The notes beneath the pieces were generated by a model, which made no database searches, was not told where the DNA came from, and saw only the letters and a list, made by a program, of their open reading frames with translations. The position numbers and the translations under genes are program-made. Shown here in pieces: positions 1 through 7,769 of a DNA stretch of 59,801 bases. This stretch comes from Anaeromusa acidaminophila DSM 3853 (GTDB taxonomy: Bacteria > Bacillota > Negativicutes > Anaeromusales > Anaeromusaceae), in the NCBI RefSeq assembly GCF_000374545.1, contig NZ_KB894602.1:1-59801 (forward strand), written 5' to 3'. Numbering within the stretch: the stretch's first letter is position 1; each line of letters begins with the position of its first letter.

Positions 1-57
1 ATCTTCTTTCTGTGTGGAGTTTTGAGGGAGCATGCAAATGCAAACTCAGTAAGACAA
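1..57 (+). other. rRNA operon internal spacer (before 5S)
   Basis: These bases lie immediately 5' of the 5S rRNA and have no coding character. They are most likely the end of a 23S-5S spacer; the 23S gene itself is not visible in the window. Confidence 0.5.
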
Positions 58-173
58 TCCGGTGACGATAGCTGTGGGGTTCCACCTGTTCCCATCCCGA
101 ACACAGCAGTTAAGCCCACATACGCCGAAAGTACTTGGCTGGAAGCGGCCTGGGAGGATAGGTAGTTGCCGGT
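58..173 (+). rRNA. rrf: 5S ribosomal RNA
   Basis: About 116 bases carry the classical bacterial 5S landmarks: the CCCATCCCGAACACAG block at 91-106, the GAAAGTACT loop at 127-135, and a closing helix between CCGGTGAC (59-66) and GTTGCCGG (165-172) with two wobble pairs. It is the last gene of an rRNA operon transcribed into the window. A strong hairpin terminator follows within ten bases. An apparent reading frame across this region is a shadow of the RNA gene. Confidence 0.97.
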
Positions 174-226
174 TAAGAAAAAGCACTCGCGAAGGCGAGT
201 GCTTTTTTCTTTTACCGGCAACTACC
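161..226. repeat. 66-bp near-perfect palindrome spanning the 5S 3' end and its terminator
   Basis: The last 13 bases of 5S (161-173) recur exactly as a reverse complement at 214-226, with the terminator hairpin nested between them. The arms 161-190 and 195-226 differ only by a two-base length difference and one or two positions. The downstream copy would pair with the 5S 3' strand without the wobbles found in the mature closing helix. Confidence 0.85.
178..212 (+). terminator. Rho-independent terminator of the rRNA operon
   Basis: A perfect 9-bp stem (AGCACTCGC at 182-190, GCGAGTGCT at 195-203) with a GAAG loop is followed by a T-rich run. It is nested inside a larger palindrome that repeats the 5S 3' end in inverted form at 214-226. 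Confidence 0.93.
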
Positions 227-289
227 CCAAGCTTTCTAAGGCCGCGTAGCGGCGTGCGACGGAACAGGAAGTTCCTAGTGTCCTGAGCG

Positions 290-384
290 CCATGGATGGC
301 AAAGCGAAGGACGGGAGGGATAGGTAGGTTGCCGGAGCATCTAAGCGGACCAAATGAGATGGCTTCTAGCGTCCTTACCCGTCA
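290..384 (+). repeat. Direct repeat unit 1 with a 5S-3'-end-like core
   Basis: It begins CCATGGATGGCAAAGCG and includes at 313-335 a sequence matching the 5S 3' end (152-172) apart from two inserted G residues. The first 46 bases match unit 2 (from 587) at all but one position; similarity then falls but remains traceable for about 50 more bases. Confidence 0.85.
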
Positions 385-482
385 TCTGTGTCAAAACAAG
401 AGCTCGCTCAGCTCCTGCGCAGCCAGCTGAAAGGGAAATACGGGAACTCGCTGTGCTCAGACATCCGTATTTCTAATCCTTC

Positions 483-552
483 CAGCTGGCCTCGCAGGCC
501 CTGCGGAGCGCTTCGCTCGCAAAAGTTTTGTCGCAGACGCCGGGTGCGGACG
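483..552 (+). repeat. Dispersed 70-base repeat, copy A
   Basis: It aligns without gaps to 11446-11515, with 61 of 70 positions identical by my count. The core GCTCGCAAAAGTTTTG is exactly shared. Both copies are in non-coding spacers. Confidence 0.85.
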
Positions 553-586
553 TTCGGCTATAGCATCCGGTCTCCTCTGAAAACAG

Positions 587-683
587 CCATGGATGGCAAA
601 GCGAAGGACGGGAGGGATAGGTATGTTGCCGGGGAGGTTAAGCTGACTAAATGAGATAGCTGGTAGCGTTCTTATTTGTTTTG
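587..683 (+). repeat. Direct repeat unit 2 with a 5S-3'-end-like core
   Basis: This is the second copy of the unit at 290. The 5S-like core is at 610-632 and differs from unit 1 by one base. Downstream, both units continue with a related GGGAAATACGG block followed by an inverted partner. Confidence 0.85.
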
Positions 684-940
684 ATATTAGCGTTCTCGTT
701 AGCCGCTTTAGCGCGGTGTGCTTGTCGAAACAAGAAGAGTCTCAACTCAAAAAACGATGGCTTACAGGGAAATACGGAAACTCACTGCGTTCAGACAACC
801 GGATTTCTTATCCTGAAAGTCGTCTTTTTTTGTCCTGCGGACCATCTCGCCTCTAAAGGTTTCTCAAAGCATACCGCGTTGCCGGTTTTCAAGTCAGCTT
901 GGCTTTCTTGTGAAAAACACAACGCGTCATAATCCTTAGT

Positions 941-1021
941 CGTATCCTCGCTTGACTTCGTTTCTCTTGTTCAATCCATCCTTGTCGATCCCTCATTCTA
1001 CTCTCTTGCCCCGTGTTTAAT
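941..1021 (+). repeat. Pyrimidine-rich intergenic repeat, copy 1
   Basis: This is a degenerate member of a family with blocks CGTA-CCCTC, a GACT-CTTGTTCAAT box and a TACTC-CT-CTACTC box. It sits upstream of the citrate carrier gene. Six other copies lie at 9282, 10182, 13887, 14481, 18874 and 28299, all in the same orientation. Confidence 0.6.
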
Positions 1022-1143
1022 GTATCGTACTTCGTTTTTTCTCACTGAGCATTACGCGCACTATGAACAAAATGAGCAAAAACTATGGCAGCCCCATCTG
1101 GCGTGTTTTAATAATATTGAAAAAACAATCAGGAGGGGTTTGC

Positions 1144-2544
1144 TTGAGCAAAACGGTATCATCTATTCTTACTGTGGGCATTGTTGTTGCCCTGTGGCTT
1201 ATACCGACGCCGGATGGCTTGTCCTTGCAAGCATGGCATCTATTTGCCATCTTTATGGGCACGGTAACAGGCTTTATTTTGCAGCCCATTGCAGCGGGGT
1301 CCGTAGCGCTGATTGCTATGGTCTTGGCGGCGCTGACAGGAACGCTTAAATTCTCCCAGGTGTTGGGGGCCTTCAGCGGCGGTACGGTTTGGTTAATCGT
1401 GTCGGCTTTCATTTTAGCGCGGGCCTTCATTATTACCGGTTTGGGTAAGCGTATTGCGTATTTGGTAATGCGCTCCTTCGGCAACAGCAGTTTGAAGCTG
1501 GTGTACTCCTTGGCCATCAGTGATATTATCATTGGTCCGGCGATTCCGTCCAACTCGGCGCGCGCCGGCGGTCTGGTATTTCCGATTGTGGCCAGTTTGT
1601 GCGAAGCTTTTGAATCGCATCCTGGCGAAACAGCGCGGCGAATCGGCGCGTTTTTGGTAACCTCGGTCTTTCATATTGATTTGGTCGTTTCTGCAATGTT
1701 TATGACAGCCATGGTGGGCAACCCAGTGGCGGCGGCGATGGCGAAGAAGATTTTGGATGTAGATATTACTTGGATGGATTGGTTTGTGGCCGCCTCAGTG
1801 CCTGGCATAGTGGCGCTCGTTGCCATTCCGTATGTGCTGTTCAAGGTGTATCCGCCGGAAATCAAGAAAACTCCTGAAGCTCGTGACATGGCGGATAACG
1901 TGCTGAAAGAAATGGGACCGATGTCTCGGGCGGAAAAAATCATGCTGGTCGTCTTTGTGATGCTCATTGGCTTGTGGGCTACAGCGCAGTACACGAAGCT
2001 GGATGGCACGCTGATTGCGTTTATGGGCTTGTGCATTTTGTTGGCTACCAATGTATTGACTTGGAACCATGTTATCAAGGAAACTAGAGCATGGGATACC
2101 TTGGTTTGGGTAGGCAGCGTTATTGCCTTATCGGATTATCTGAACAAGCTAGGCTTTATTTCGTGGTTTGCTAAAATTCTAGAAAATCAGATGGTCGGCG
2201 TAGGGATGCTGACGGCGGTGGTGCTGTCTTTTGTGATTTACTTGTACAGTCATTATTTCTTTGCCAGCATGTCGGCGCATGTTACCGCCATGTATGGCGC
2301 GCTGATTACGCTGGGCGTGGCTGCTGGAGCGCCGCCGTTTATTTCGGCTTTTGTCGTGGCCTTGGCTTCTAATATCTGCGGCTGCCTGACTCATTTTGGC
2401 ACAGGACCGGCTCCAGTATATTTTGGTGCGGGCTATGTAGATCAAAAGACATGGTGGCAGCTGGGCTTTTTAGTTTCGCTTATGCATATAGTTATTTGGC
2501 TGGGCGTTGGCGGCGCTTGGTGGAAAGTACTTGGTTACTGGTAA
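1144..2544 (+). CDS. DASS-family (CitT-like) citrate/dicarboxylate carrier
   Basis: This is a 466-residue polytopic membrane protein of the divalent anion:sodium symporter family (CitT/SLC13 type). It probably imports citrate, possibly in exchange for succinate or acetate. The family signature appears as SNSARAGGLVFPI in the first half, and alternating hydrophobic segments span the whole length. I place the start at TTG 1144 because a strong AGGAGGGG lies at 1131-1138; the frame stays open upstream to 1063 but has no ribosome site there. The citrate lyase subunit genes follow 50 bases later, which supports citrate as substrate. It is not of the CitS (2HCT) type usual in several citrate fermenters. 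Exact substrate and coupling ion are inferred. Confidence 0.85.
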   Translation: MSKTVSSILTVGIVVALWLIPTPDGLSLQAWHLFAIFMGTVTGFILQPIAAGSVALIAMVLAALTGTLKFSQVLGAFSGGTVWLIVSAFILARAFIITGLGKRIAYLVMRSFGNSSLKLVYSLAISDIIIGPAIPSNSARAGGLVFPIVASLCEAFESHPGETARRIGAFLVTSVFHIDLVVSAMFMTAMVGNPVAAAMAKKILDVDITWMDWFVAASVPGIVALVAIPYVLFKVYPPEIKKTPEARDMADNVLKEMGPMSRAEKIMLVVFVMLIGLWATAQYTKLDGTLIAFMGLCILLATNVLTWNHVIKETRAWDTLVWVGSVIALSDYLNKLGFISWFAKILENQMVGVGMLTAVVLSFVIYLYSHYFFASMSAHVTAMYGALITLGVAAGAPPFISAFVVALASNICGCLTHFGTGPAPVYFGAGYVDQKTWWQLGFLVSLMHIVIWLGVGGAWWKVLGYW

Positions 2545-2594
2545 AAAAGCAGGCAAGCTTGCTTTTAAATTAGTAGAGAAGGGAAGGGTCCAAA

Positions 2595-2870
2595 ATGGTT
2601 TTGCAAACAACAGCGCAGGCGGGGACGTTGGAATCTAGCGATGTGATGATTACGGTGTCGCCATTGCCTGCAGGCAGCGGCGTGGAAATGGAATTGACCA
2701 GCGTGGTTATGAAGCAATATGGCGAGCAAATTCGCTCCTTAATGCTGGAAATGCTTCAAGAAGCGCAGTTGACCGATGTGAAGCTGCTGGTGAATGACCG
2801 AGGAGCTCTGGAATGTACCTTACGGGCTCGGCTGACTACGGCGTTGCGGCGCAGCTGCGGCGAAGCGTAA
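2595..2870 (+). CDS. citD: Citrate lyase acyl carrier protein (gamma subunit)
   Basis: This 91-residue protein is the usual CitD length. It carries the 2'-(5''-triphosphoribosyl)-3'-dephospho-CoA arm of citrate lyase, which shuttles acetyl and citryl groups between CitF and CitE. The attachment motif GTLESSD is at residues 10-16, and Ser14 is the expected modified serine. The gene lies between the carrier and citE with short gaps and a GAAGGG ribosome site, consistent with one operon. The enzymes that make and attach the prosthetic group (CitG, CitX) and the activating ligase CitC are not in the window. Confidence 0.95.
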   Translation: MVLQTTAQAGTLESSDVMITVSPLPAGSGVEMELTSVVMKQYGEQIRSLMLEMLQEAQLTDVKLLVNDRGALECTLRARLTTALRRSCGEA

Positions 2871-2898
2871 GGCGGAGAGAAAAAGGAGGGACCACTTG

Positions 2899-3792
2899 AT
2901 GGAACGTTTGCGTCGGGCCATGATGTTTGTGCCCGGAAATAATCCTGGGATGCTGCAAAATGCAGGTATTTACCAGGCGGATACGGTTATTTTGGATCTG
3001 GAGGACTCGGTGGCTATCAGCGAGAAGGATGCCGCGAGAGACTTAGTATATCAAGCCATTAAAACGATTTCGTATCCCTGCGAAGTTGGGGTGCGCATCA
3101 ATCATATCAGCACTCCTTACGGTCGCAAGGATTTAGAACGGGTGCTGCCGGCGAAGCCGGAGCTGATTCGTCTGCCCAAGGCGGAATCGGCAGAGGAAAT
3201 TCAAGAAATCGACGCAATTATTACCGCAGCGGAAGAAGCCAACGGCTTTGAACCGGGTTCGATTCGCATGATGGCTGCTATTGAAACAGCAAAGGGTTTG
3301 CGCCAGGCTTATGAAATTGCCACTGCTAGCCCGCGTATGGAAGCGTTGGCTATCGGCGGCGAGGATTTCCTGGCGGACTTAAAAACATCCCGCACCCGCC
3401 ATGGCGGGGAATTGGCGGTGGCCAGAGGCCAGCTGGTGCTGGCGGCTCGGGCGGCAGGGGTTCAAGTTATCGATAGCGTCTTTTCGGATATTCGCGATGA
3501 AGAAGGCTTTATTGCGGAAACGACACGAATTAAAGAAATGGGCTTTGACGGCAAGTCGGTAGTCAATCCTCGGCAGATTAAGCTGATTTATCAAATCTTT
3601 GCGCCTGCGGAAAAAGAAATTGATTTGGCGGAGCGTATTTTGGAAGCCTATCAGGAAGCGCTGGCGAAGAACTCCGGCGTTATTTCGCTGAATGGCAAAA
3701 TGATTGATACGCCGGTAGTGCTGCGGGCGGAGCGGACGTTGGCCTATGCCAAGGCGCTGGGCTTGTGGAAGGAGGAAGAAGCACATGATTAA
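2899..3792 (+). CDS. citE: Citrate lyase beta subunit (citryl-ACP lyase)
   Basis: A 297-residue protein of the HpcH/HpaI aldolase superfamily. It cleaves citryl-ACP to oxaloacetate and acetyl-ACP. The N-terminus has the typical FVPGNNPGML segment, and the barrel shows DLEDSV, MAAIETAKG and GGEDF motifs expected of CitE. AAGGAGGG ends 8 bases before ATG 2899; a TTG at 2896 is a possible alternative. The gene overlaps the start of citF by 8 bases, implying translational coupling. Confidence 0.95.
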   Translation: MERLRRAMMFVPGNNPGMLQNAGIYQADTVILDLEDSVAISEKDAARDLVYQAIKTISYPCEVGVRINHISTPYGRKDLERVLPAKPELIRLPKAESAEEIQEIDAIITAAEEANGFEPGSIRMMAAIETAKGLRQAYEIATASPRMEALAIGGEDFLADLKTSRTRHGGELAVARGQLVLAARAAGVQVIDSVFSDIRDEEGFIAETTRIKEMGFDGKSVVNPRQIKLIYQIFAPAEKEIDLAERILEAYQEALAKNSGVISLNGKMIDTPVVLRAERTLAYAKALGLWKEEEAHD

Positions 3793-5323
3793 TGCAGCAG
3801 GTCGGTTTATTCCGGAAGAAATTCCTGGCTTGGGACGGGTGCGTCCGTATGAAGGGCCGTTTGCCTATCAGCCGCAGGGGCGTCTGCGGGGACCGAAAAT
3901 TCCTGTAAACATGCCTAAATCGGAGAAGCTTCTTTCCTCCATTGATCAAGCCATTGAAGCGTGCGGCCTGCGGGACGGCATGACCATTTCCTTTCATCAT
4001 CATTTCCGTAACGGCGACGCCGTACTGAACATGGTGGTGGAAGCTATCGCCCGCAAGGGAATCAAGGATCTGACGATTGCCGCCAGCTCGCTGACCAATG
4101 CGCACGAGGCGATTCTGCCCTATATCCGCGAAGGCGTTATTACGGCGGTAGAGACCAGCGGCACCCGAGGCCAGCTAGGAGAGCTATTTACTTCCGGCTT
4201 TTTAAAGAAACCGGTTATTGTTCGCTCTCATGGCGGACGGGCTCGCGCTATCGAATGCGGCGAACTGTCCATTGATGTAGCTTTCATCGGCGCGCCTGCC
4301 TGCGATCGCAACGGCAACATTAACGGCGTTGAAGGAAAATCGGCCTGCGGCTCCATGGGCTATGCTATGAGCGACGCGGCGTATGCCGATAAGGTAGTGG
4401 CTATCACTGACAATCTCGTGGACCAGCCGCTGTATCCCATCAGCATTCCGCAGACGCAAGTAGATTTTATTGTGGCCGTAGACAGCATTGGCGACCCCAA
4501 GGGCATTGCTTCCGGCGCACTGCGCATCAGCAGCGACCCGCGGGAGCTGTTGATTGCTGAATACGCTTCGCAGGTGATCGAGTACTCCGGTTATTTCAAA
4601 GAAGGCTATTCTCTCCAGTTGGGCAGCGGCGGCGCGTCCTTAGCGGCAGCCCGCTTTATGCGTGAAAAAATGCTGGCCCAAAATATTACAGGCAGCTTTG
4701 GCGTTGGCGGCATTACCGCTCCCTTTGCAGCCATGCTGGAAGAAGGCTTGTTCAAAACTCTTTACGACGTGCAGGACTTTGATATTCCTTCGATTGCTTC
4801 TTTGAAAAACAATCCAAATCATATTGAAATGTCGGCTTCGTATTACGCTAATCCCCATTGTAAGGGCCCTATCGTCAATAGCTTGGATGTGGTGATTCTC
4901 AGCGCTACCGAAGTGGATGTGAACTTTAATGTCAACGTCATCACCAACTCTAACGGCGTTATGATGGGCGCTTCCGGCGGGCACTGCGATACGGCCGCCG
5001 GCGCCAATCTTTCGATCGTGGTAGCGCCGCTGTTGCGCGGACGGCTGCCGATGGTACTGGACAAGGTGCAGACCATCGTTACCCCCGGAGAAACGGTGGA
5101 CGTCATTGTGACCGAGCGCGGCGTAGCCATCAATCCGCGGCGTCAGGATTTGAAAGAAAATCTGAAGCAGGCTCATATTCCGGTTATGGAGATTGAAGAG
5201 CTGCAGAAGATGGCCTATGATTTGGCGGGCGTGCCGGCGCCGATTGCGGTGACTGACGAAATTGTCGGTGTCGTGGAATACCGCGATGGCAGCATTATCG
5301 ACGTGATTCGCAAACCGCTCTAA
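3785..5323 (+). CDS. citF: Citrate lyase alpha subunit (citrate:acetyl-ACP transferase)
   Basis: A 512-residue CoA-transferase-type protein. It exchanges citrate for the acetyl group on CitD, forming citryl-ACP. Length and sequence fit CitF throughout, including the glycine-rich LGSGGASLAAARF region and the segment MGASGGHCDTAAGANL near residue 395. I choose ATG 3785 because GGAGGAAG lies just upstream and this start overlaps the end of citE by 8 bases; an in-frame extension to 3746 lacks a ribosome site. A hairpin with a T run follows and also reaches into the start of the sensor kinase gene. Confidence 0.95.
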   Translation: MINAAGRFIPEEIPGLGRVRPYEGPFAYQPQGRLRGPKIPVNMPKSEKLLSSIDQAIEACGLRDGMTISFHHHFRNGDAVLNMVVEAIARKGIKDLTIAASSLTNAHEAILPYIREGVITAVETSGTRGQLGELFTSGFLKKPVIVRSHGGRARAIECGELSIDVAFIGAPACDRNGNINGVEGKSACGSMGYAMSDAAYADKVVAITDNLVDQPLYPISIPQTQVDFIVAVDSIGDPKGIASGALRISSDPRELLIAEYASQVIEYSGYFKEGYSLQLGSGGASLAAARFMREKMLAQNITGSFGVGGITAPFAAMLEEGLFKTLYDVQDFDIPSIASLKNNPNHIEMSASYYANPHCKGPIVNSLDVVILSATEVDVNFNVNVITNSNGVMMGASGGHCDTAAGANLSIVVAPLLRGRLPMVLDKVQTIVTPGETVDVIVTERGVAINPRRQDLKENLKQAHIPVMEIEELQKMAYDLAGVPAPIAVTDEIVGVVEYRDGSIIDVIRKPL

Positions 5324-5347
5324 AACGAAAGGGCAATTCCATAAAAG

Positions 5348-5417
5348 CCACCTCTTTTTACGGCAGGAATCCGCAAGGCTTTGTGGAATGTGCTGAAAAA
5401 GAGGTGGTTTTTTGTTG
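5348..5417 (+). promoter_or_regulatory. Hairpin at the citF / sensor kinase junction that buries the kinase ribosome site
   Basis: CCACCTCTTTTT (5348-5359) pairs perfectly over 12 bp with AAAAAGAGGTGG (5396-5407). An inner stem, CCGCAA 5371-5376 with TTGTGG 5381-5386, lies inside the loop. The right arm holds the only good Shine-Dalgarno (GAGGTGG) for the next gene, whose TTG starts at 5412 and 5415 follow a run of six T. The element therefore looks like an intrinsic terminator for the cit operon and a translational lock on the sensor kinase. The structure is seen; its regulatory role is inferred. Confidence 0.75.
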
Positions 5418-6989
5418 TATAAAAGAAAACGGCTGTCTTTGCAGCTGAAAATTATGGCCCTTTCCATTGCCGCGGTCTGCGTGGCGTTGATGGTGGGAGG
5501 CGGTTTGGTAGTCAACGGCATTTACCAACAGGTAGTGGCTGATATGTCGGAGCGGGCTTTTACCATTGGCCGGGGTGTGGCCAATGATCCGTTGGTGAAC
5601 AGCCGCCCTTTGACACCGGAGGATTCGGCGCGCGTCCAGCCGTTTGCGGAGCAGGTCCGTCATTACAGCGGCGCGGCTTTTATCGTTGTGGCGAATATGG
5701 ATAAAATTCGTATTGCTCACCCGCTGCCGGATTACATCGGTCTGCCTGTGAGCGATTTGTACCGGGATCCGGTTATGGAGGGTCACGAATTTCACAGCGT
5801 AGATCACGGTTTGCTGGAGACGACCTTGCGAGGGTATGTGCCTATTTTTGCCGCCGACGGCAGCGGCCAGATCGGCTTTGTTTCGGTGGGCTTTTATCTG
5901 GACGATATCTACGCTCAGGTTTTGGCGCAAGCCCAGAATGTTTTGTACGGGCTTTTGGCGGCTTGGATCTGCAGTGTGGTTGGCGCCTGGCTGCTGGCGA
6001 AAAATATCAAGAAGGCTATTTTCGGCTTGGAGCCGCATGAAATTGCTACGTTGCTGCGGGAAAAAGAAGCCATGCTGGACGCGTTGAAAGAAGGCTTGGT
6101 AGCAGTAGATAGCCAGGGGCGCATCCGCTTCTTTAATCAATGGGCGGCCTCCTATTTAGGGGATGATTTTGTCGGTAAGCCGCTGCAAGAGTACCTCCCC
6201 CAACTGCCTCTGGAGCAAGTGCTGCAGGACGGCAAGGCGCTGTATGATTTAGAGCAGCGGCTGCAGGGAATTATTATTTTGGCTAATATTGTGCCGGTAG
6301 TCTCCGAAGGAGAAAACCGCGGCCTGGTGATTACCTTCCGTGACCGAACGGAAATGACCCGCCTCGCGGAGGAAATGACAGGCATTCATCAGCTGATTGA
6401 ACTGCTGCGGGCGCAGGCTCATGAATTCAAGAACAAAATGCATGCGGTAGCCGGCTTGATTCAGCTGGGAGAGACGGACGAAGCCGTCAATCTTTTGGTG
6501 GAACAAGACCAGCGCGGCCAGGAAACTATGCTGCAGCTGCAGAAGAATATTAAAAATCCTATCATTTTTGGCTTGCTTTTGGGAAAATACAGTCGCGCCC
6601 GAGAATTGGGCGTAACCCTGGAAGTAAAAACGTCCACCCTGATTCAGCGCTTGCCGGATCAGCTGACAAATGGCGATTTAGTCATTATTCTGGGGAATCT
6701 GCTGGAAAATGCTCTGGAGGCAGCCGTAAACTCTGCTGCCAAGAGAGTTGAAGTTTTCCTGGAGAATACAGCGGAGGCGTTAGTATTGGAAGTCTACAAT
6801 ACAGGAGACGGCATTGCAGAAGAGATTGCGAACGCCATGTATCAAAAAGGCTTTTCCAGTAAAGGGGGCCAGCGCGGCTACGGGCTGGCGCTGACGGCGG
6901 AAAAGGTGGCGGTGAATCGGGGGACGATTTCCCATGAAAACGTTCCGGGCGGCGTACTGTTTCGCGTAGCCTTGCCTCATAAAAGTTAG
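5415..6989 (+). CDS. CitA/DcuS-type sensor histidine kinase
   Basis: A 524-residue membrane kinase, probably sensing citrate or a related carboxylate outside the membrane. It has an N-terminal transmembrane helix (about 10-32), a periplasmic sensor domain of PAS/Cache type (about 35-170), a second helix (about 178-198), a cytoplasmic PAS domain (about 215-320), and a CitA/DcuS-type phosphoacceptor box AHEFKNKMH with His336. An HATPase domain with NLLENALEA and GYGLAL ends the protein. It lies directly after citF and just before its response regulator. Its start is TTG (5412 or 5415), with a ribosome site inside a hairpin stem. Confidence 0.92.
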   Translation: MYKRKRLSLQLKIMALSIAAVCVALMVGGGLVVNGIYQQVVADMSERAFTIGRGVANDPLVNSRPLTPEDSARVQPFAEQVRHYSGAAFIVVANMDKIRIAHPLPDYIGLPVSDLYRDPVMEGHEFHSVDHGLLETTLRGYVPIFAADGSGQIGFVSVGFYLDDIYAQVLAQAQNVLYGLLAAWICSVVGAWLLAKNIKKAIFGLEPHEIATLLREKEAMLDALKEGLVAVDSQGRIRFFNQWAASYLGDDFVGKPLQEYLPQLPLEQVLQDGKALYDLEQRLQGIIILANIVPVVSEGENRGLVITFRDRTEMTRLAEEMTGIHQLIELLRAQAHEFKNKMHAVAGLIQLGETDEAVNLLVEQDQRGQETMLQLQKNIKNPIIFGLLLGKYSRARELGVTLEVKTSTLIQRLPDQLTNGDLVIILGNLLENALEAAVNSAAKRVEVFLENTAEALVLEVYNTGDGIAEEIANAMYQKGFSSKGGQRGYGLALTAEKVAVNRGTISHENVPGGVLFRVALPHKS

Positions 6990-6999
6990 GAGGATGACT

Positions 7000-7689
7000 A
7001 TGGAGCCCATTAGAGTGCTGATTGTAGAAGATGATCCTATGGTAGCCGATATCAATACTCGCTTTACCGAAGCGGTTAAAGGGTTTACCGTAGTCGGCGC
7101 GGCGCGAGACGGCCAGGAAGCATTGCGGCTGCTTGCAGAATGCAAGCCGGATTTGGTAATTCTCGACGTCTATATGCCGCACCTGGACGGGCTGAGCGTA
7201 CTGGCTACGCTTAGACAGGAAGCGGCGGAAGTAGATGTAATTCTGATTACTGCCGCCAACGACAGTGAGAGCGTGCGCCTGGCTCGGCAAGGAGGCGCTA
7301 TTGATTACATTATTAAACCTTTTAAGTTTGATCGCTACCAACGCACCTTGGAAAGTTATCGGGAGTATCGAGGCAAGGTGTTTCAAAAAGAAAGCTTTAC
7401 CCAGGCAGAGTTAGACCAGGTGCGCGAGATAAAAAAAGAAACGCCCCCGCAGGGGCTGCCCAAGAACTTGCATCCGCAGACGCTGGGACTGGTGGTAAAT
7501 TTGCTCAGTCAGGCCCAAGGGGCGTTATCGGCTGAAGAAGTAGCTACCGAGCTGGGATTGTCGCGAGCGACGGCGCGCCGCTATTTGGAGTATTTGACAG
7601 AAACGGAAAAAGTGAGTTTGGTTTTGGAATATGCCACAGTAGGAAGGCCCGTTCATCGCTTTCGCTTGCATGGCGTGCAGGGAGGATAG
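7000..7689 (+). CDS. CitB/DcuR-type response regulator
   Basis: A 229-residue two-component regulator. The receiver domain has the acidic pair at residues 11-12, phosphoacceptor Asp56 in ILDVYMP, and a lysine in the IIKPFKF motif. The C-terminal half carries a helix-turn-helix of the CitB/DcuR class (LSAEEVATELGLSRATARR). I prefer ATG 7000 over ATG 6994 because GGAGG ends at 6993. It follows the kinase by 10 bases and is expected to activate the citrate genes upstream; no binding site was recognised. Confidence 0.92.
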   Translation: MEPIRVLIVEDDPMVADINTRFTEAVKGFTVVGAARDGQEALRLLAECKPDLVILDVYMPHLDGLSVLATLRQEAAEVDVILITAANDSESVRLARQGGAIDYIIKPFKFDRYQRTLESYREYRGKVFQKESFTQAELDQVREIKKETPPQGLPKNLHPQTLGLVVNLLSQAQGALSAEEVATELGLSRATARRYLEYLTETEKVSLVLEYATVGRPVHRFRLHGVQGG

Positions 7690-7769
7690 TCGAAAATTGG
7701 GCTTTGGTTTTTAAGGGGCGCTTCTGTTACAATAATAAGAACCGATTTATTGTACGCAGGAGGTTTGTT

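Larger units (their letters stand above)
227..1143. other. Gene-free spacer made of degenerate repeats
   Basis: I see no credible gene here: short open frames lack ribosome sites and recognisable products. The stretch holds two roughly 300-bp direct repeat units (about 290-585 and 587-880). Their first 46 bases differ at one position, and both later contain an AGGGAAATACGG block (near 432 and 770). It also holds one copy of a 70-base element found again at 11446-11515, and one copy of the pyrimidine-rich intergenic repeat (941-1021). The leader of the citrate carrier gene begins near 1020. Confidence 0.8.

Noticed and set aside
62-286. Open frame across the 5S rRNA
   Set aside because: It is fully explained by the 5S gene and terminator; no ribosome site or protein resemblance.
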